DNA of 64,000 bases. It comes from Bos javanicus. Lineage: Eukaryota; Chordata; Mammalia; Artiodactyla; Bovidae. Below the pieces are notes generated by a model. It was not told the origin of the DNA. It worked only from the letters and a program-made list of their open reading frames with translations, and searched no databases. The translations under genes and the position numbers were made by a program. The stretch's first letter is position 1, and every line of letters starts with the position of its first letter. Below are positions 38,121 through 51,800 of the stretch, piece by piece. Location: the NCBI RefSeq assembly GCF_032452875.1, contig NW_026893631.1, positions 62,001 to 126,000 of the forward strand. Direction: 5' to 3'.

Positions 38121-38998
38121 GCACATGATCAGTGTATGATAGCAAACATGATCAGCGCATGATCAGTCACATGATCAGCGCCATTAAGTCACGTGATCAC
38201 TACATGATAGTCATGTGATCAGTCCATGCTCAGTCACGGTATCAGTGCATGATCAGCCACGTGATCAGTGCATGATAGCCACGTGATCAGTGCATGATCA
38301 GCCACGTGATCAGTGCATGATCAGTCACGTGATCAGTGCATGATTGCTACGTGATCAGTGCATGATCAGTCACGTGATCAGTGCATGATCAGCCACGTGA
38401 TCAGTGCATGATCAGCCACGTGATCAGTGCATGATAGCCACGTGATCAGTGCATGATCAGTCACGTGATCAGTGCATGATCAGCCACGTGATAGTGCATG
38501 ATAGCCACGTGATCAGTGCATGATCAGTCACGTGATCAGTGCATGATCAGTCATGTGATCAGTGCATGATCAGGCACGTGATCAGTGCATGATCAGCCAC
38601 GTGATCAGTGCATGATAGCCACGTGATCAGTGCATGATCAGTCACGTGATCAGTGCATGATCAGTCACGTGATCAGTGCATGATCAGCCACGTGATCAGT
38701 GCATGATCAATTACGTGATCAGTGCATGATCAGTCACGTGATCAGTGCATGATAGCCACGTGATCAGTGCATGATCAGCCACGTGATCAGTGCATGATAG
38801 CCACGTGATCAGTGCATGATCAGTTACGTGATCAGTGCATGATCAGCCACGTGATCAGTGCATGGTCAGACACGTGATCAGTGTATGATCAGCCACGTGA
38901 TCAGTGCATGATATCCACGTGATCAGTGCATGATCAGTCACGTGATCAGTGTATGATCAGCCACGTGAACAGTGCATGCTCAGTCACGTGATCAGGGC
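38121..38998. repeat. 23-bp repeats, short spacer (878 bp)
   Basis: Near-duplicate of 25097-25975, with GATTGCTACG and CAGGCACG in the same order and GTGATAGTGC near 38490 where the other copy has GTGATGGGTGC and a CAGCC monomer. Confidence 0.85.
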
Positions 38999-39234
38999 CT
39001 GCTGAGCTGCGTGATTACTGTCTGCTCATCTGCTTGACAATTGCCAGCTGAGCTGCATGATTCCTGCCTGTCATCTGCTTGACAATTGCCAGCTGTGCTG
39101 CGTAATTCCTGCCTGCTCAGCTGCTTGATTATTGCCAGCTGAGCAGCATGATTCCTCACAGCTGAGTTCCATGATTATTGCCTGCTGACTGTTTGATTCG
39201 TGCCTACTCAGCTCTTTGTTTATTGCCTCCAGAG
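38999..39234. repeat. 46-bp-dimer block 10
   Basis: 236 bp, ATG subtype, right member of the pair. It is the last block before a 17.3-kb block-free stretch. Confidence 0.88.
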
Positions 39235-40278
39235 GCACATGATCAGTGTATGATAGCAAACATGATCAGCGCATGATCAGTCACATGATCAGCGCCATTA
39301 AGTCACGTGATCACTACATGATAGTCATGTGATCAGTCCATGCTCAGTCACGGTATCAGTGCATGATCAGCCACGTGATCAGTGCATGATCAGCCACGTG
39401 ATCAGTGCATGATCAGCCACGTGATCAGTGCATGATCAGCCACGTGATCAGTGCATGATAGCCACGTGATCAGTGCATGATCAGTCACGTGATCAGTGCA
39501 TGATCAGCCACGTGATCAGTGCATGATCAGTCACGTGATCAGTATGATCAGCCACGTGATCAGTGCATGATAGCCACGTGATCAGTGCATGATCAGTCAC
39601 GTGATCAGTGCATGATCAGTCACGTGATCAGTGCATGATCAGCCACGTGATCAGTGCATGATCAGCCACGTGATCAGTGCATGATCAGTCACGTGATCAG
39701 TGCATGATCAGCCACGTGATCAGTGCATGATCAGCCACGTGATCAGTGCATGATCAGCCACGTGATCAGTGCATGATAGCCACGTGATCAGTGCATGATC
39801 AGTCACGTGATCAGTGCATGATCAGTCACGTGATCAGTGCATGATCAGCCACGTGATCAGTGCATGATCAGTCACGTGATCAGTGCATGATCAGCTACGT
39901 GATCAGTGCATGATCAGCCACGTGATCAGTGCATGATCAGCCACGTGATCAGTGCATGATAGCCACGTGATCAGTGCATGATCAGTCACGTGATCAGTGC
40001 ATGATCAGTCACGTGATCAGTGCATGATAGCTACGTGATCAGTGCATGATCAGCCACGTGATCAGTGCATGATAGCCACGTGATCAGTGCATGATCAGTC
40101 ACGTGATCAGTGCATGATCAGCCACGTGATCAGTGCATGATCAGCCACGTGATCAGTGCATGATAGCCACGTGATCAGTGCATGATCAGTCACGTGATCA
40201 GTGCATGATCAGTCACGTGATCAGTGCATGATCAGCCACGTGATCAGTGCATGATCAGCCACGTGATCAGTGCATGAT

Positions 40279-42299
40279 CAATTACGTGATCAGTGCATGA
40301 TCAGTCACGTGACCAGTACATGGTAGCTACGTGATCATTGCATGATCAGCCACGTGATCAGTGCATGATAGCCACGTGATCAGTGCATGATCAGTCACGT
40401 GATCAGTGCATGATCATCCACGTGATCAGTGCATGATCAGTCACGTGATCAGTGCATGATCAGCCACGTGATCAGTGCATGATAGCCACGTGATCAGTGC
40501 ATGATAGCCACGTGATCAGTGCATGATCAGTCACGTGATCAGTGCATGATCAGCCACGTGATCAGTGCATGATAGCCACGTGATCAGTGCATGATCAGTC
40601 ACGTGATCAGTGCATGATAGCCACGTGATCAGTGCATGATCAGCCACGTGATCAGTGCATGATAGCCACGTGATCAGTGCATGATCAGTTACGTGATCAG
40701 TGCATGATCAGCCACGTGATCAGTGCATGATCAGACACGTGATCAGTGCATGATCAGCCACGTGATCAGTGCATGATAGCCACGTGATCAGTGCATGATC
40801 AGTCACGTGATCAGTGCATGATCAGTCACGTGATCAGTGCATGATCAGCCACGTGATCAGTGCATGATCAGTCACGTGATCAGTGCATGATAGCTACGTG
40901 ATCAGTGCATGATCAGCCACGTGATCAGTGCATGATAGCCACGTGATCAGTGCATGATAGCCACGTGATCAGTGCATGATCAGTCACGTGATCAGTGCAT
41001 GATCAGCCACGTGATCAGTGCATGATCAGTCACGTGATCAGTGCATGATCAGTCACGTGATCAGTGCATGATCAGCCACGTGATCAGTGCATGATCAGCC
41101 ACGTGATCAGTGCATGATCAGTCACGTGATCAGTGCATGATCAGTCACGTGATCAGTGCATGATAGCCACGTGATCAGTGCATGATCAGCCACGTGATCA
41201 GTGCATGATAGCCACGTGATCAGTGCATGATCAGCCACGTGATCAGTGCATGATCAGTCACGTGATCAGTGCATGATCAGCCACGTGATCAGTGCATGAT
41301 CAATTACGTGATCAGTGCATGATCAGTCACGTGACCAGTACATGGTAGCTACGTGATCAGTGCATGATCAGCCACGTGATCAGTGCATGATAGCCACGTG
41401 ATCAGTGCATGATCAGTCACGTGATCAGTGCATGATCATCCACGTGATCAGTGCATGATCAGTCACGTGATCAGTGCATGATCAGCCACGTGATCAGTGC
41501 ATGATAGCCACGTGATCAGTGCATGATAGCCACGTGATCAGTGCATGATCAGTCACGTGATCAGTGCATGATCAGCCACGTGATCAGTGCATGATAGCCA
41601 CGTGATCAGTGCATGATCAGTCACGTGATCAGTGCATGATAGCCACGTGATCAGTGCATGATCAGCCACGTGATCAGTGCATGATAGCCACGTGATCAGT
41701 GCATGATCAGTTACGTGATCAGTGCATGATCAGCCACGTGATCAGTGCATGATCAGACACGTGATCAGTGCATGATCAGCCACGTGATCAGTGCATGATA
41801 GCCACGTGATCAGTGCATGATCAGTCACGTGATCAGTGCATGATCAGCCACGTGATCAGTGCATGATCAGTCACGTGATCAGTGCATGGTAGCTGCGTGA
41901 TCAGTGCATGATCAGCCACGTGATCAGTGCATGATAGCCACGTGATCAGTGCATGATAGCCACGTGATCAGTGCATGATCAGTCACGTGATCAGTGCATG
42001 ATCAGCCACGTGATCAGTGCATGATCAGTCACGTGATCAGTGCATGATCAGCCACGTGATCAGTGCATGATCAGTCACGTGATCAGCACATGATAGCTGC
42101 GTGATCAGTGCATGATCAGCCACGTGATCAGTGCATGATAGCCACGTGATCAGTGCATGATCAGCCACGTGATCAGTGCATGATCAGTCACGTGATCAGT
42201 GCATGATTGCCACGTGATCAGTGCATGATCAGTCACGTGATCAGTGCATGATCAGTCACGTGATCAGTGCATGATCAGCCACGTGATCAGTGCATGATC
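40279..42299. repeat. 1022-bp local tandem duplication
   Basis: Four rare variants recur at exactly 1022 bp: CAATTACG at 40279 and 41301, CATCCACG at 40415 and 41437, CAGTTACG at 40686 and 41708, CAGACACG at 40732 and 41754. The next marker (TAGCTACG at 40891, TAGCTGCG at 41890) is 999 bp apart, so the second copy has lost one 23-bp monomer between them. The outer ends are approximate. Confidence 0.8.
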
Positions 42300-42839
42300 A
42301 GTCACGTGATCAGTGCATGATCAATTACGTGATCAGTGCATGATCAGTCACGTGATCAGTGCATGGTAGCTACGTGATCAGTGCATGATCAGCCACGTGA
42401 TCAGTGCATGATAGCCACGTGATCAGTGCATGATCAGTCACGTGATCAGTGCATGATCAGTCACGTGATCAGTGCATGATCAGCCACGTGATCAGTGCAT
42501 GATCAGTCACGTGATCAGTGCATGATCAGTCACGTGATCAGTGCATGATCAGTCACGTGATCAGTGCATGATCAGTCACGTGATCAGTGCATGATCAGCC
42601 ACGTGATCAGTGCATGATCAGCCACGTGATCAGTGCATGATCAATTACGTGATCAGTGCATGATCAGTCACGTGACCAGTGCATGGTAGCTACGTGATCA
42701 GTGCATGATCAGCCACGTGATCAGTGCATGATAGCCACGTGATCAGTGCATGATCAGCCACGTGATCAGTGCATGATCAGTCACGTGATCAGTGCATGAT
42801 CAGTCACGTGATCAGTGCATGATCATCCACGTGATCAGT

Positions 42840-45800
42840 GCATGTCAGTCATGTGTCAGTGCATGATAGCGCCATGATCAGTGCATGATCAGTCCCGTGA
42901 TCAGTGCATGATCAGCCACGTGATCAGTGCATGATAGCCACGTGATCAGTGCATGATCAGTCACGTGATCAGTGCATGATCAGCCACGTGATCAGTGCAT
43001 GATCAGTCACGTGATCAGCACATGATAGCTGCGTGATCAGTGCATGATCAGCCACGTGATCAGTGCATGATAGCCACGTGATCAGTGCATGATCAGTCAC
43101 GTGATCAGTGCATGATCAGCCACGTGATCAGTGTGTGATCAGCCACGTGATCAGTGCATGATGAGTCACGTGATCAGTGCATGATCAATTACGTGATCAG
43201 TGCATGATCAGTCACGTGACCAGTACATGGTTGCTACGTGATCATTGCATGATCAGCCACGTGATCAGTGCATGATAGCCACGTGATCAGTGCATGATCA
43301 GTCACGTGATCAGTGCATGATCAGTCACGTGATCAGTGCATGATCATTTACGTGATCAGTGCATGATCAGTCACGTGACCAGTATATGGTACCTACGTGA
43401 TCATTGCATGATCAGCCACGTGATCAGTGCATGATAGCCACGTGATCAGTGCATGATCAGTTACGTGATCAGTGTATGATCAGCCACGTGATCAGTGCAT
43501 GAGTGCCACGTGATCAGTGCATGATCAGTCACGTGACAGTGTGTGATCAGCCACGTGATCAGTGCATGATCAGCCACGTGATCAGTGCATGATAGCCACG
43601 TGATCAGTGCATGATCAGTTACGTGATCAGTGTATGATCAGCCACGTGATCAGTGCATGATTTCCACGTGATCAGTGCATGATCAGTCACGTGATCAGTG
43701 TGTGATCAGCCACGTGATCAGTGCATGATCAGTCACGTGATCAGTGCATGATCAATTACGTGATCAGTGCATGATCAGTCACGTGACCAGTACATGGTTG
43801 CTACGTGATCATTGCATGATCAGCCACGTGAGCAGTGCATGATAGCCACGTGATCAGTGCATGATCAGTCACGTGATCAGTGCATGATCAGTCACGTGAA
43901 CAGTGCATGATCATTTACGTGATCTGTGCATGATCAGTCACGTGACCAGTATATGGTAGCTACGTGATCATTGCATGATCAGCCACGTGATCAGTGCATG
44001 ATAGCCACGTGATCAGTGCATGATCAGTTACGTGAGCAGTTATGATCAGCCACGTGATCAGTGCATGAGTGCCACGTGATCAGTGCATGATCAGTCACGT
44101 GACAGTGTGTGATCAGCCACGTGATCAGTGCATGATCAGCCACGTGATCAGTGCATGATAGCCACGTGATCAGTGCATGATCAGTTACGTGATCAGTGTA
44201 TGATCAGCCACGTGATCAGTGCATGATAGCCACGTGATCAGTGCATGATCAGTCACGTGATCAGTGCATGATCAGTCACGTGATCAGTGCATGATCAGCC
44301 ACGTGATCAGTGCATGATAGCCACGTGATCAGTGCATGATCAGCCACGTGATCAGTGCATGATCAGCCACGTGATCAGTGCATGATTGCTACGTGATCAG
44401 TGCATGATCAGTCACGTGATCAGTGCATGATCAGGCACGTGATCAGTGCATGATCAGCCACGTGATCAGTGCATGATAGCCACGTGATCAGTGCATGATC
44501 AGTCACGTGATCAGTGCATGATCAGTCACGTGACCAGTACATGGTAGCTACATGATCATTGCATGATCAGCCACGTGATCAGTGCATGATAGCCACGTGA
44601 TCAGTGCATGATCAGTCACGTGATCAGTGCATGATCAGTCACGTGATCAGTGCATGATCAGGCACGTGATCAGTGCATGATCAGCCACGTGATCAGTGCA
44701 TGATAGCCACGTGATCAGTGCATGATCAGTCACGTGATCAGTGCATGATCAGTCACGTGATCAGTGCATGATCAGCCACGTGATCAGTGCATGATCAATT
44801 ACGTGATCAGTGCATGATCAGTCACGTGATCAGTGCATGGTAGCTGCGTGATCAGTGCATGATCAGCCACGTGATCAGTGCATGATAGCCACGTGATCAG
44901 TGCATGATCAGTCACGTGATCAGTGCATGATCAGCCACGTGATCAGTGCATGATCAGTCACGTGATCAGCACATGATAGCTGCGTGATCAGTGCATGATC
45001 AGCCACGTGATCAGTGCATGATAGCCACGTGATCAGTGCATGATAGCCACGTGATCAGTGCATGATCAGTCACGTGATCAGTGCATGATCAGCCACGTGA
45101 TCAGTGCATGATCAGTCACGTGATCAGTGCATGATCAGCCACGTGATCAGTGCATGATCAGTCACGTGATCAGTACATGATAGCTGCGTGATCAGTGCAT
45201 GATCAGCCACGTGATCAGTGCATGATAGCCACGTGATCAGTGCATGATATCCACATGATCAGTGAATGATAGTCAAGTGATCAGTGCATTATTGCCACGT
45301 GATCAGTGCATGATCAGTCACGTGATCAGTGCATGATCAGTCACGTGATCAGTGCATGATCAGCCACGTGATCAGTGCATGATCAGTCACGTGATCAGTG
45401 CATGATCAATTACGTGATCAGTGCATGATCAGTCACGTGACCAGTACATGGTAGCTACGTGATCATTGCATGATCAGCCACGTGATCAGTGCATGATAGC
45501 CACGTGATCAGTGCATGATCAGTCACGTGATCAGTGCATGATCAGTCACGTGATCAGTGCATGATCAGCCACGTGATCAGTGCATGATCAGTCACGTGAT
45601 CAGTGCATGATCAGTCACGTGATCAGTGCATGATCAGTCACGTGATCAGTGCATGATCAGTCACGTGATCAGTGCATGATCAGCCACGTGATCAGTGCAT
45701 GATCAGCCACGTGATCAGTGCATGATCAATTACGTGATCAGTGCATGATCAGTCACGTGATCAGTGCATGATAGCTACGTGATCAGTGCATGATCAGCCA

Positions 45801-48800
45801 CGTGATCAGTGCATGATAGCCACGTGATCAGTGCATGATCAGCCACGTGATCAGTGCATGATCAGTCACGTGATCAGTGCATGATCAGTCACGTCAGTGC
45901 ATGATCATCCACGTGATCAGTGCATGTCAGTCATGTGTCAGTGCATGATAGCCCGTGATCAGTGCATGATCAGTCCCGTGATCAGTGCATGATCAGCCAC
46001 GTGATCAGTGCATGATAGCCACGTGATCAGTGCATGATCAGTCACGTGATCAGTGCATGATCAGTCACGTGATCAGTGCATGATCAGCCACGTGATCAGT
46101 GCATGATCAGCCACGTGATCAGTGCATGATCAATTACGTGATCAGTGCATGATCAGTCACGTGATCAGTGCATGGTAGCTACGTGATCAGTGCATGATCA
46201 GCCACGTGATCAGTGCATGATAGCCACGTGATCAGTGCATGATCAGCCACGTGATCAGTGCATGATCAGTCACGTGATCAGTGCATGATCAGTCACGTGA
46301 TCAGTGCATGATCATCCACGTGATCAGTGCATGTCAGTCATGTATCAGTGCATGATAGCCCGTGATCAGTGCATGATCAGTCACGTGATCAGTGCATGAT
46401 CAGCCACGTGATCAGTGCATGATAGCCACGTGATCAGTGCATGATCAGTCACGTGATCAGTGCATGATCAGCCACGTGATCAGTGCATGATCAGTCACGT
46501 GATCAGTGCATGATAGCTGCGTGATCAGTGCATGATCAGCCACGTGATCAGTGCATGATAGCCACGTGATCAGTGCATGATCAGTCACGTGATCAGTGCA
46601 TGATCAGCCACGTGATCGTGTGTGATCAGCCACGTGATCAGTGCATGATGAGTCACGTGATCAGTGCATGATCAATTACGTGATCAGTGCATGATCAGTC
46701 ACGTGACCAGTACATGGTTGCTACGTGATCAGTGCATGATCAGCCACGTGAGCAGTGCATGATAGCCACGTGATCAGTGCATGATCAGTCACGTGATCAG
46801 TGCATGATCAGTCACGTGATCAGTGCATGATCATTTACGTGATCAGTGCATGATCAGTCACGTGACCAGTATATGGTAGCTACGTGATCATTGCATGATC
46901 AGCCACGTGAGCAGTGCATGATAGCCACGTGATGTGTGCATGATCAGTTACGTGATCAGTGTATGATCAGCCACGTGATCAGTGCATGAGTGCCACGTGA
47001 TCAGTGCATGATCAGTCACGTGACAGTGTGTGATCAGCCACGTGATCAGTGCATGATCAGCCACGTGATCAGTGCATGATAGCCACGTGATCAGTGCATG
47101 ATCAGTTACGTGATCAGTGTATGATCAGCCACGTGATCAGTGCATGATTTCCACGTGATCAGTGCATGATCAGTCACGTGATCAGTGCATGATCAGCCAC
47201 GTGATCAGTGCATGATCAGTCACGTGATCAGTGCATGATCAATTACGTGATCAGTGCATGATCAGTCACGTGACCAGTACATGGTTGCTACGTGATCATT
47301 GCATGATCAGCCACGTGAGCAGTGCATGATAGCCACGTGATCAGTGCATGATCAGTCACGTGATCAGTGCATGATCAGTCACGTGAACAGTGCATGATCA
47401 TTTACGTGATCTGTGCATGATCAGTCACGTGACCAGTATATGGTAGCTACGTGATCATTGCATGATCAGCCACGTGATCAGTGCATGATAGCCACGTGAT
47501 CAGTGCATGATCAGTTACGTGATCAGTTATGATCAGCCACGTGATCAGTGCATGAGTGCCACGTGATCAGTGCATGATCAGTCACGTGACAGTGTGTGAT
47601 CAGCCACGTGATCAGTGCATGATCAGCCACGTGATCAGTGCATGATAGCCACGTGATCAGTGCATGATCAGTTACGTGATCAGTGTATGATCAGCCACGT
47701 GATCAGTGCATGATAGCCACGTGATCAGTGCATGATCAGTCACGTGATCAGTGCATGATCAGTCACGTGATCAGTGCATGATCAGCCACGTGATCAGTGC
47801 ATGATCAGCCACGTGATCAGTGCATGATCAGCCACGTGATCAGTGCATGATCAGCCACGTGATCAGTGCATGATTGCCACGTGATCAGTGCATGATCAGT
47901 CACGTGATCAGTGCATGATCAGGCACGTGATCAGTGCATGATCAGCCACGTGATCAGTGCATGATAGCCACGTGATCAGTGCATGATCAGTCACGTGATC
48001 AGTGCATGATCAGTCACGTGACCAGTACATGGTAGCTACATGATCATTGCATGATCAGCCACGTGATCAGTGCATGATAGCCACGTGATCAGTGCATGAT
48101 CAGTCACGTGATCAGTGCATGATCAGTCACGTGATCAGTGCATGACAGGCACGTGATCAGTGCATGATCAGCCACGTGATCAGTGCATGATAGCCACGTG
48201 ATCAGTGCATGATCAGTCACGTGATCAGTGCATGATCAGTCACGTGATCAGTGCATGATCAGCCACGTGATCAGTGCATGATCAATTACGTGATCAGTGC
48301 ATGATCAGTCACGTGATCAGTGCATGATAGCTGCGTGATCAGTGCATGATCAGCCACGTGATCAGTGCATGATAGCCACGTGATCAGTGCATGATCAGTC
48401 ACGTGATCAGTGCATGATCAGCCACGTGATCAGTGCATGATCAGTCACGTGATCAGCACATGATAGCTGCGTGATCAGTGCATGATCAGCCACGTGATCA
48501 GTGCATGATAGCCACGTGATCAGTGCATGATAGCCACGTGATCAGTGCATGATCAGTCACGTGATCAGTGCATGATCAGCCACGTGATCAGTGCATGATC
48601 AGTCACGTGATCAGTGCATGATCAGCCACGTGATCAGTGCATGATCAGTCACGTGATCAGCACATGATAGCTGCGTGATCATTGCATGATCAGCCACGTG
48701 ATCAGTGCATGATAGCCACGTGATCAGTGCATGATCATCCACGTGATCAGTGCATGATCAGTCACGTGATCAGTGCATGATAGCCACGTGATCAGTGCAT

Positions 48801-51800
48801 GATCAGTCACGTGATCAGTGCATGATCAGTCACGTGATCAGTGCATGATCAGCCACGTGATCAGTGCATGATCAGTCACGTGATCAGTGCATGATCAATT
48901 ACGTGATCAGTGCATGATCAGTCACGTGACCAGTGCATGGTAGCTACGTGATCAGTGCATGATCAGCCACGTGATCAGTGCATGATAGCCACGTGATCAG
49001 TGCATGATCAGTCACGTGATCAGTGCATGATCAGTCACGTGATCAGTGCATGATCAGCCACGTGATCAGTGCATGATCAGTCACGTGATCAGTGCATGAT
49101 CAGTCACGTGATCAGTGCATGATCAGTCACGTGATCAGTGCATGATCAGTCACGTGATCAGTGCATGATCAGCCACGTGATCAGTGCATGATCAGCCACG
49201 TGATCAGTGCATGATCAATTACGTGATCAGTGCATGATCAGTCACGTGATCAGTGCATGGTAGCTACGTGATCAGTGCATGATCAGCCACGTGATCAGTG
49301 CATGATAGCCACGTGATCAGTGCATGATCAGCCACGTGATCAGTGCATGATCAGTCACGTGATCAGTGCATGATCAGTCACGTGATCAGTGCATGATCAG
49401 CCACGTGATCAGTGCATGTCAGTCATGTGTCAGTGCATGATAGCCCGTGATCAGTGCATGATCAGTCCCGTGATCAGTGCATGATCAGCCACGTGATCAG
49501 TGCATGATAGCCACGTGATCAGTGCATGATCAGTCACGTGATCAGTGCATGATCAGTCACGTGATCAGTGCATGATCAGCCACGTGATCAGTGCATGATC
49601 AGCCACGTGATCAGTGCATGATCAATTACGTGATCAGTGCATGATCAGTCACGTGATCAGTACATGGTAGCTACGTGATCAGTGCATGATCAGCCACGTG
49701 ATCAGTGCATGATAGCCACGTGATCAGTGCATGATCAGCCACGTGATCAGTGCATGATCAGTCACGTGATCAGTGCATGATCAGTCACGTGATCAGTGCA
49801 TGATCAGCCACGTGATCAGTGCATGATCAGTCATGTGTCAGTGCATGATAGCCCGTGATCAGTGCATGATCAGTCACGTGATCAGTGCATGATCAGCCAC
49901 GTGATCAGTGCATGATAGCCACGTGATCAGTGCATGATCAGTCACGTGATCAGTGCATGATCAGCCACGTGATCAGTGCATGATCAGTCACGTGATCAGT
50001 GCATGATAGCTGCGTGATCAGTGCATGATCAGCCACGTGATCAGTGCATGATAGCCACGTGATCAGTGCATGATCAGTCACGTGATCAGTGCATGATCAG
50101 CCACGTGATCAGTGCATGATCAGCCACGTGATCAGTGCATGATCAGTCACGTGATCAGTGCATGATCAATTACGTGATCAGTGCATGATCAGTCACGTGA
50201 TCAGTGCATGGTTGCTACGTGATCATGCATGATCAGCCACGTGATCAGTGCATGATAGCCACGTGATCAGTGCATGATCAGTCACGTGATCAGTGCATGA
50301 TCAGTCACGTGATCAGTGCATGATCAGTTACGTGATCAGTGCATGATCAGTCACGTGACCAGTATATGGTAGCTACGTGATCATTGCATGATCAGCCACG
50401 TGATCAGTGCATGATAGCCACGTGATCAGTGCATGATCAGTCACGTGATCAGTGCATGATCAGCCACGTGATCAGTGCATGATGCCACGTGATCAGTGCA
50501 TGATCAGTCACGTGATCAGTGCATGATCAGCCACGTGATCAGTGCATGATAGCCACGTGATCAGTGCATGATCAGTCACGTGATAGTGCATGATCAGCCA
50601 CGTGATCAGTGCATGATCAGCCACGTGATCAGTGCATGATCAATTACGTGATCAGTGCATGATCAGTCACGTGACCAGTACATGGTTGCTACGTGATCAT
50701 TGCATGATCAGCCACGTGATCAGTGCATGATAGCCACGTGATCAGTGCATGATCAGTCACGTGATCAGTGCATGATCAGTCACGTGATCAGTGCATGATC
50801 ATTTACGTGATCAGTGCATGATCAGTCACGTGACCAGTATATGGTAGCTACGTGATCATTGCATGATCAGCCACGTGATCAGTGCATGATAGCCACGTGA
50901 TCAGTGCATGATCAGTTACGTGATCAGTTATGATCAGCCACGTGATCAGTGCATGAGTGCCACGTGATCAGTGCATGATCAGTCACGTGACAGTGTGATC
51001 AGCCACGTGATCAGTGCATGATCAGCCACGTGATCAGTGCATGATAGCCACGTGATCAGTGCATGATCAGTCACGTGATCAGTGCATGATCAGCCACGTG
51101 ATCAGTGCATGATCAGCCACGTGATCAGTGCATGATCAGTCACGTGATCAGTGCATGATCAGTCACGTGATCAGTGCATGATCAGCCACGTGATCAGTGC
51201 ATGATCAGCCACGTGATCAGTGCATGATCAGTCACGTGATCAGTGCATGATCAGCCACGTGATCAGTGCATGATAGCCACGTGATCAGTGCATGATCAGT
51301 CACGTGATAGTGTGTGATCAGCCACGTGATCAGTGCATGATGAGCCACGTGATCAGTGCATGATCAATTACGTGATCAGTGCATGATCAGTCACGTGACC
51401 AGTACATGGTTGCTACGTGATCATTGCATGATCAGCCACGTGATCAGTGCATGATAGCCACGTGATCAGTGCATGATCAGTCACGTGATCAGTGCATGAT
51501 CAGTCACGTGATCAGTGCATGATCATTTACGTGATCAGTGCATGATCAGTCACGTGATCAGTATATGGTAGCTACGTGATCATTGCATGATCAGCCACGT
51601 GATCAGTGCATGATAGCCACGTGATCAGTGCATGATCAGTTACGTGATCAGTTATGATCAGCCACGTGATCAGTGCATGAGTGCCACGTGATCAGTGCAT
51701 GATCAGTCACGTGACAGTGTGTGATCAGCCACGTGATCAGTGCATGATCAGCCACGTGATCAGTGCATGATAGCCACGTGATCAGTGCATGATCAGTTAC

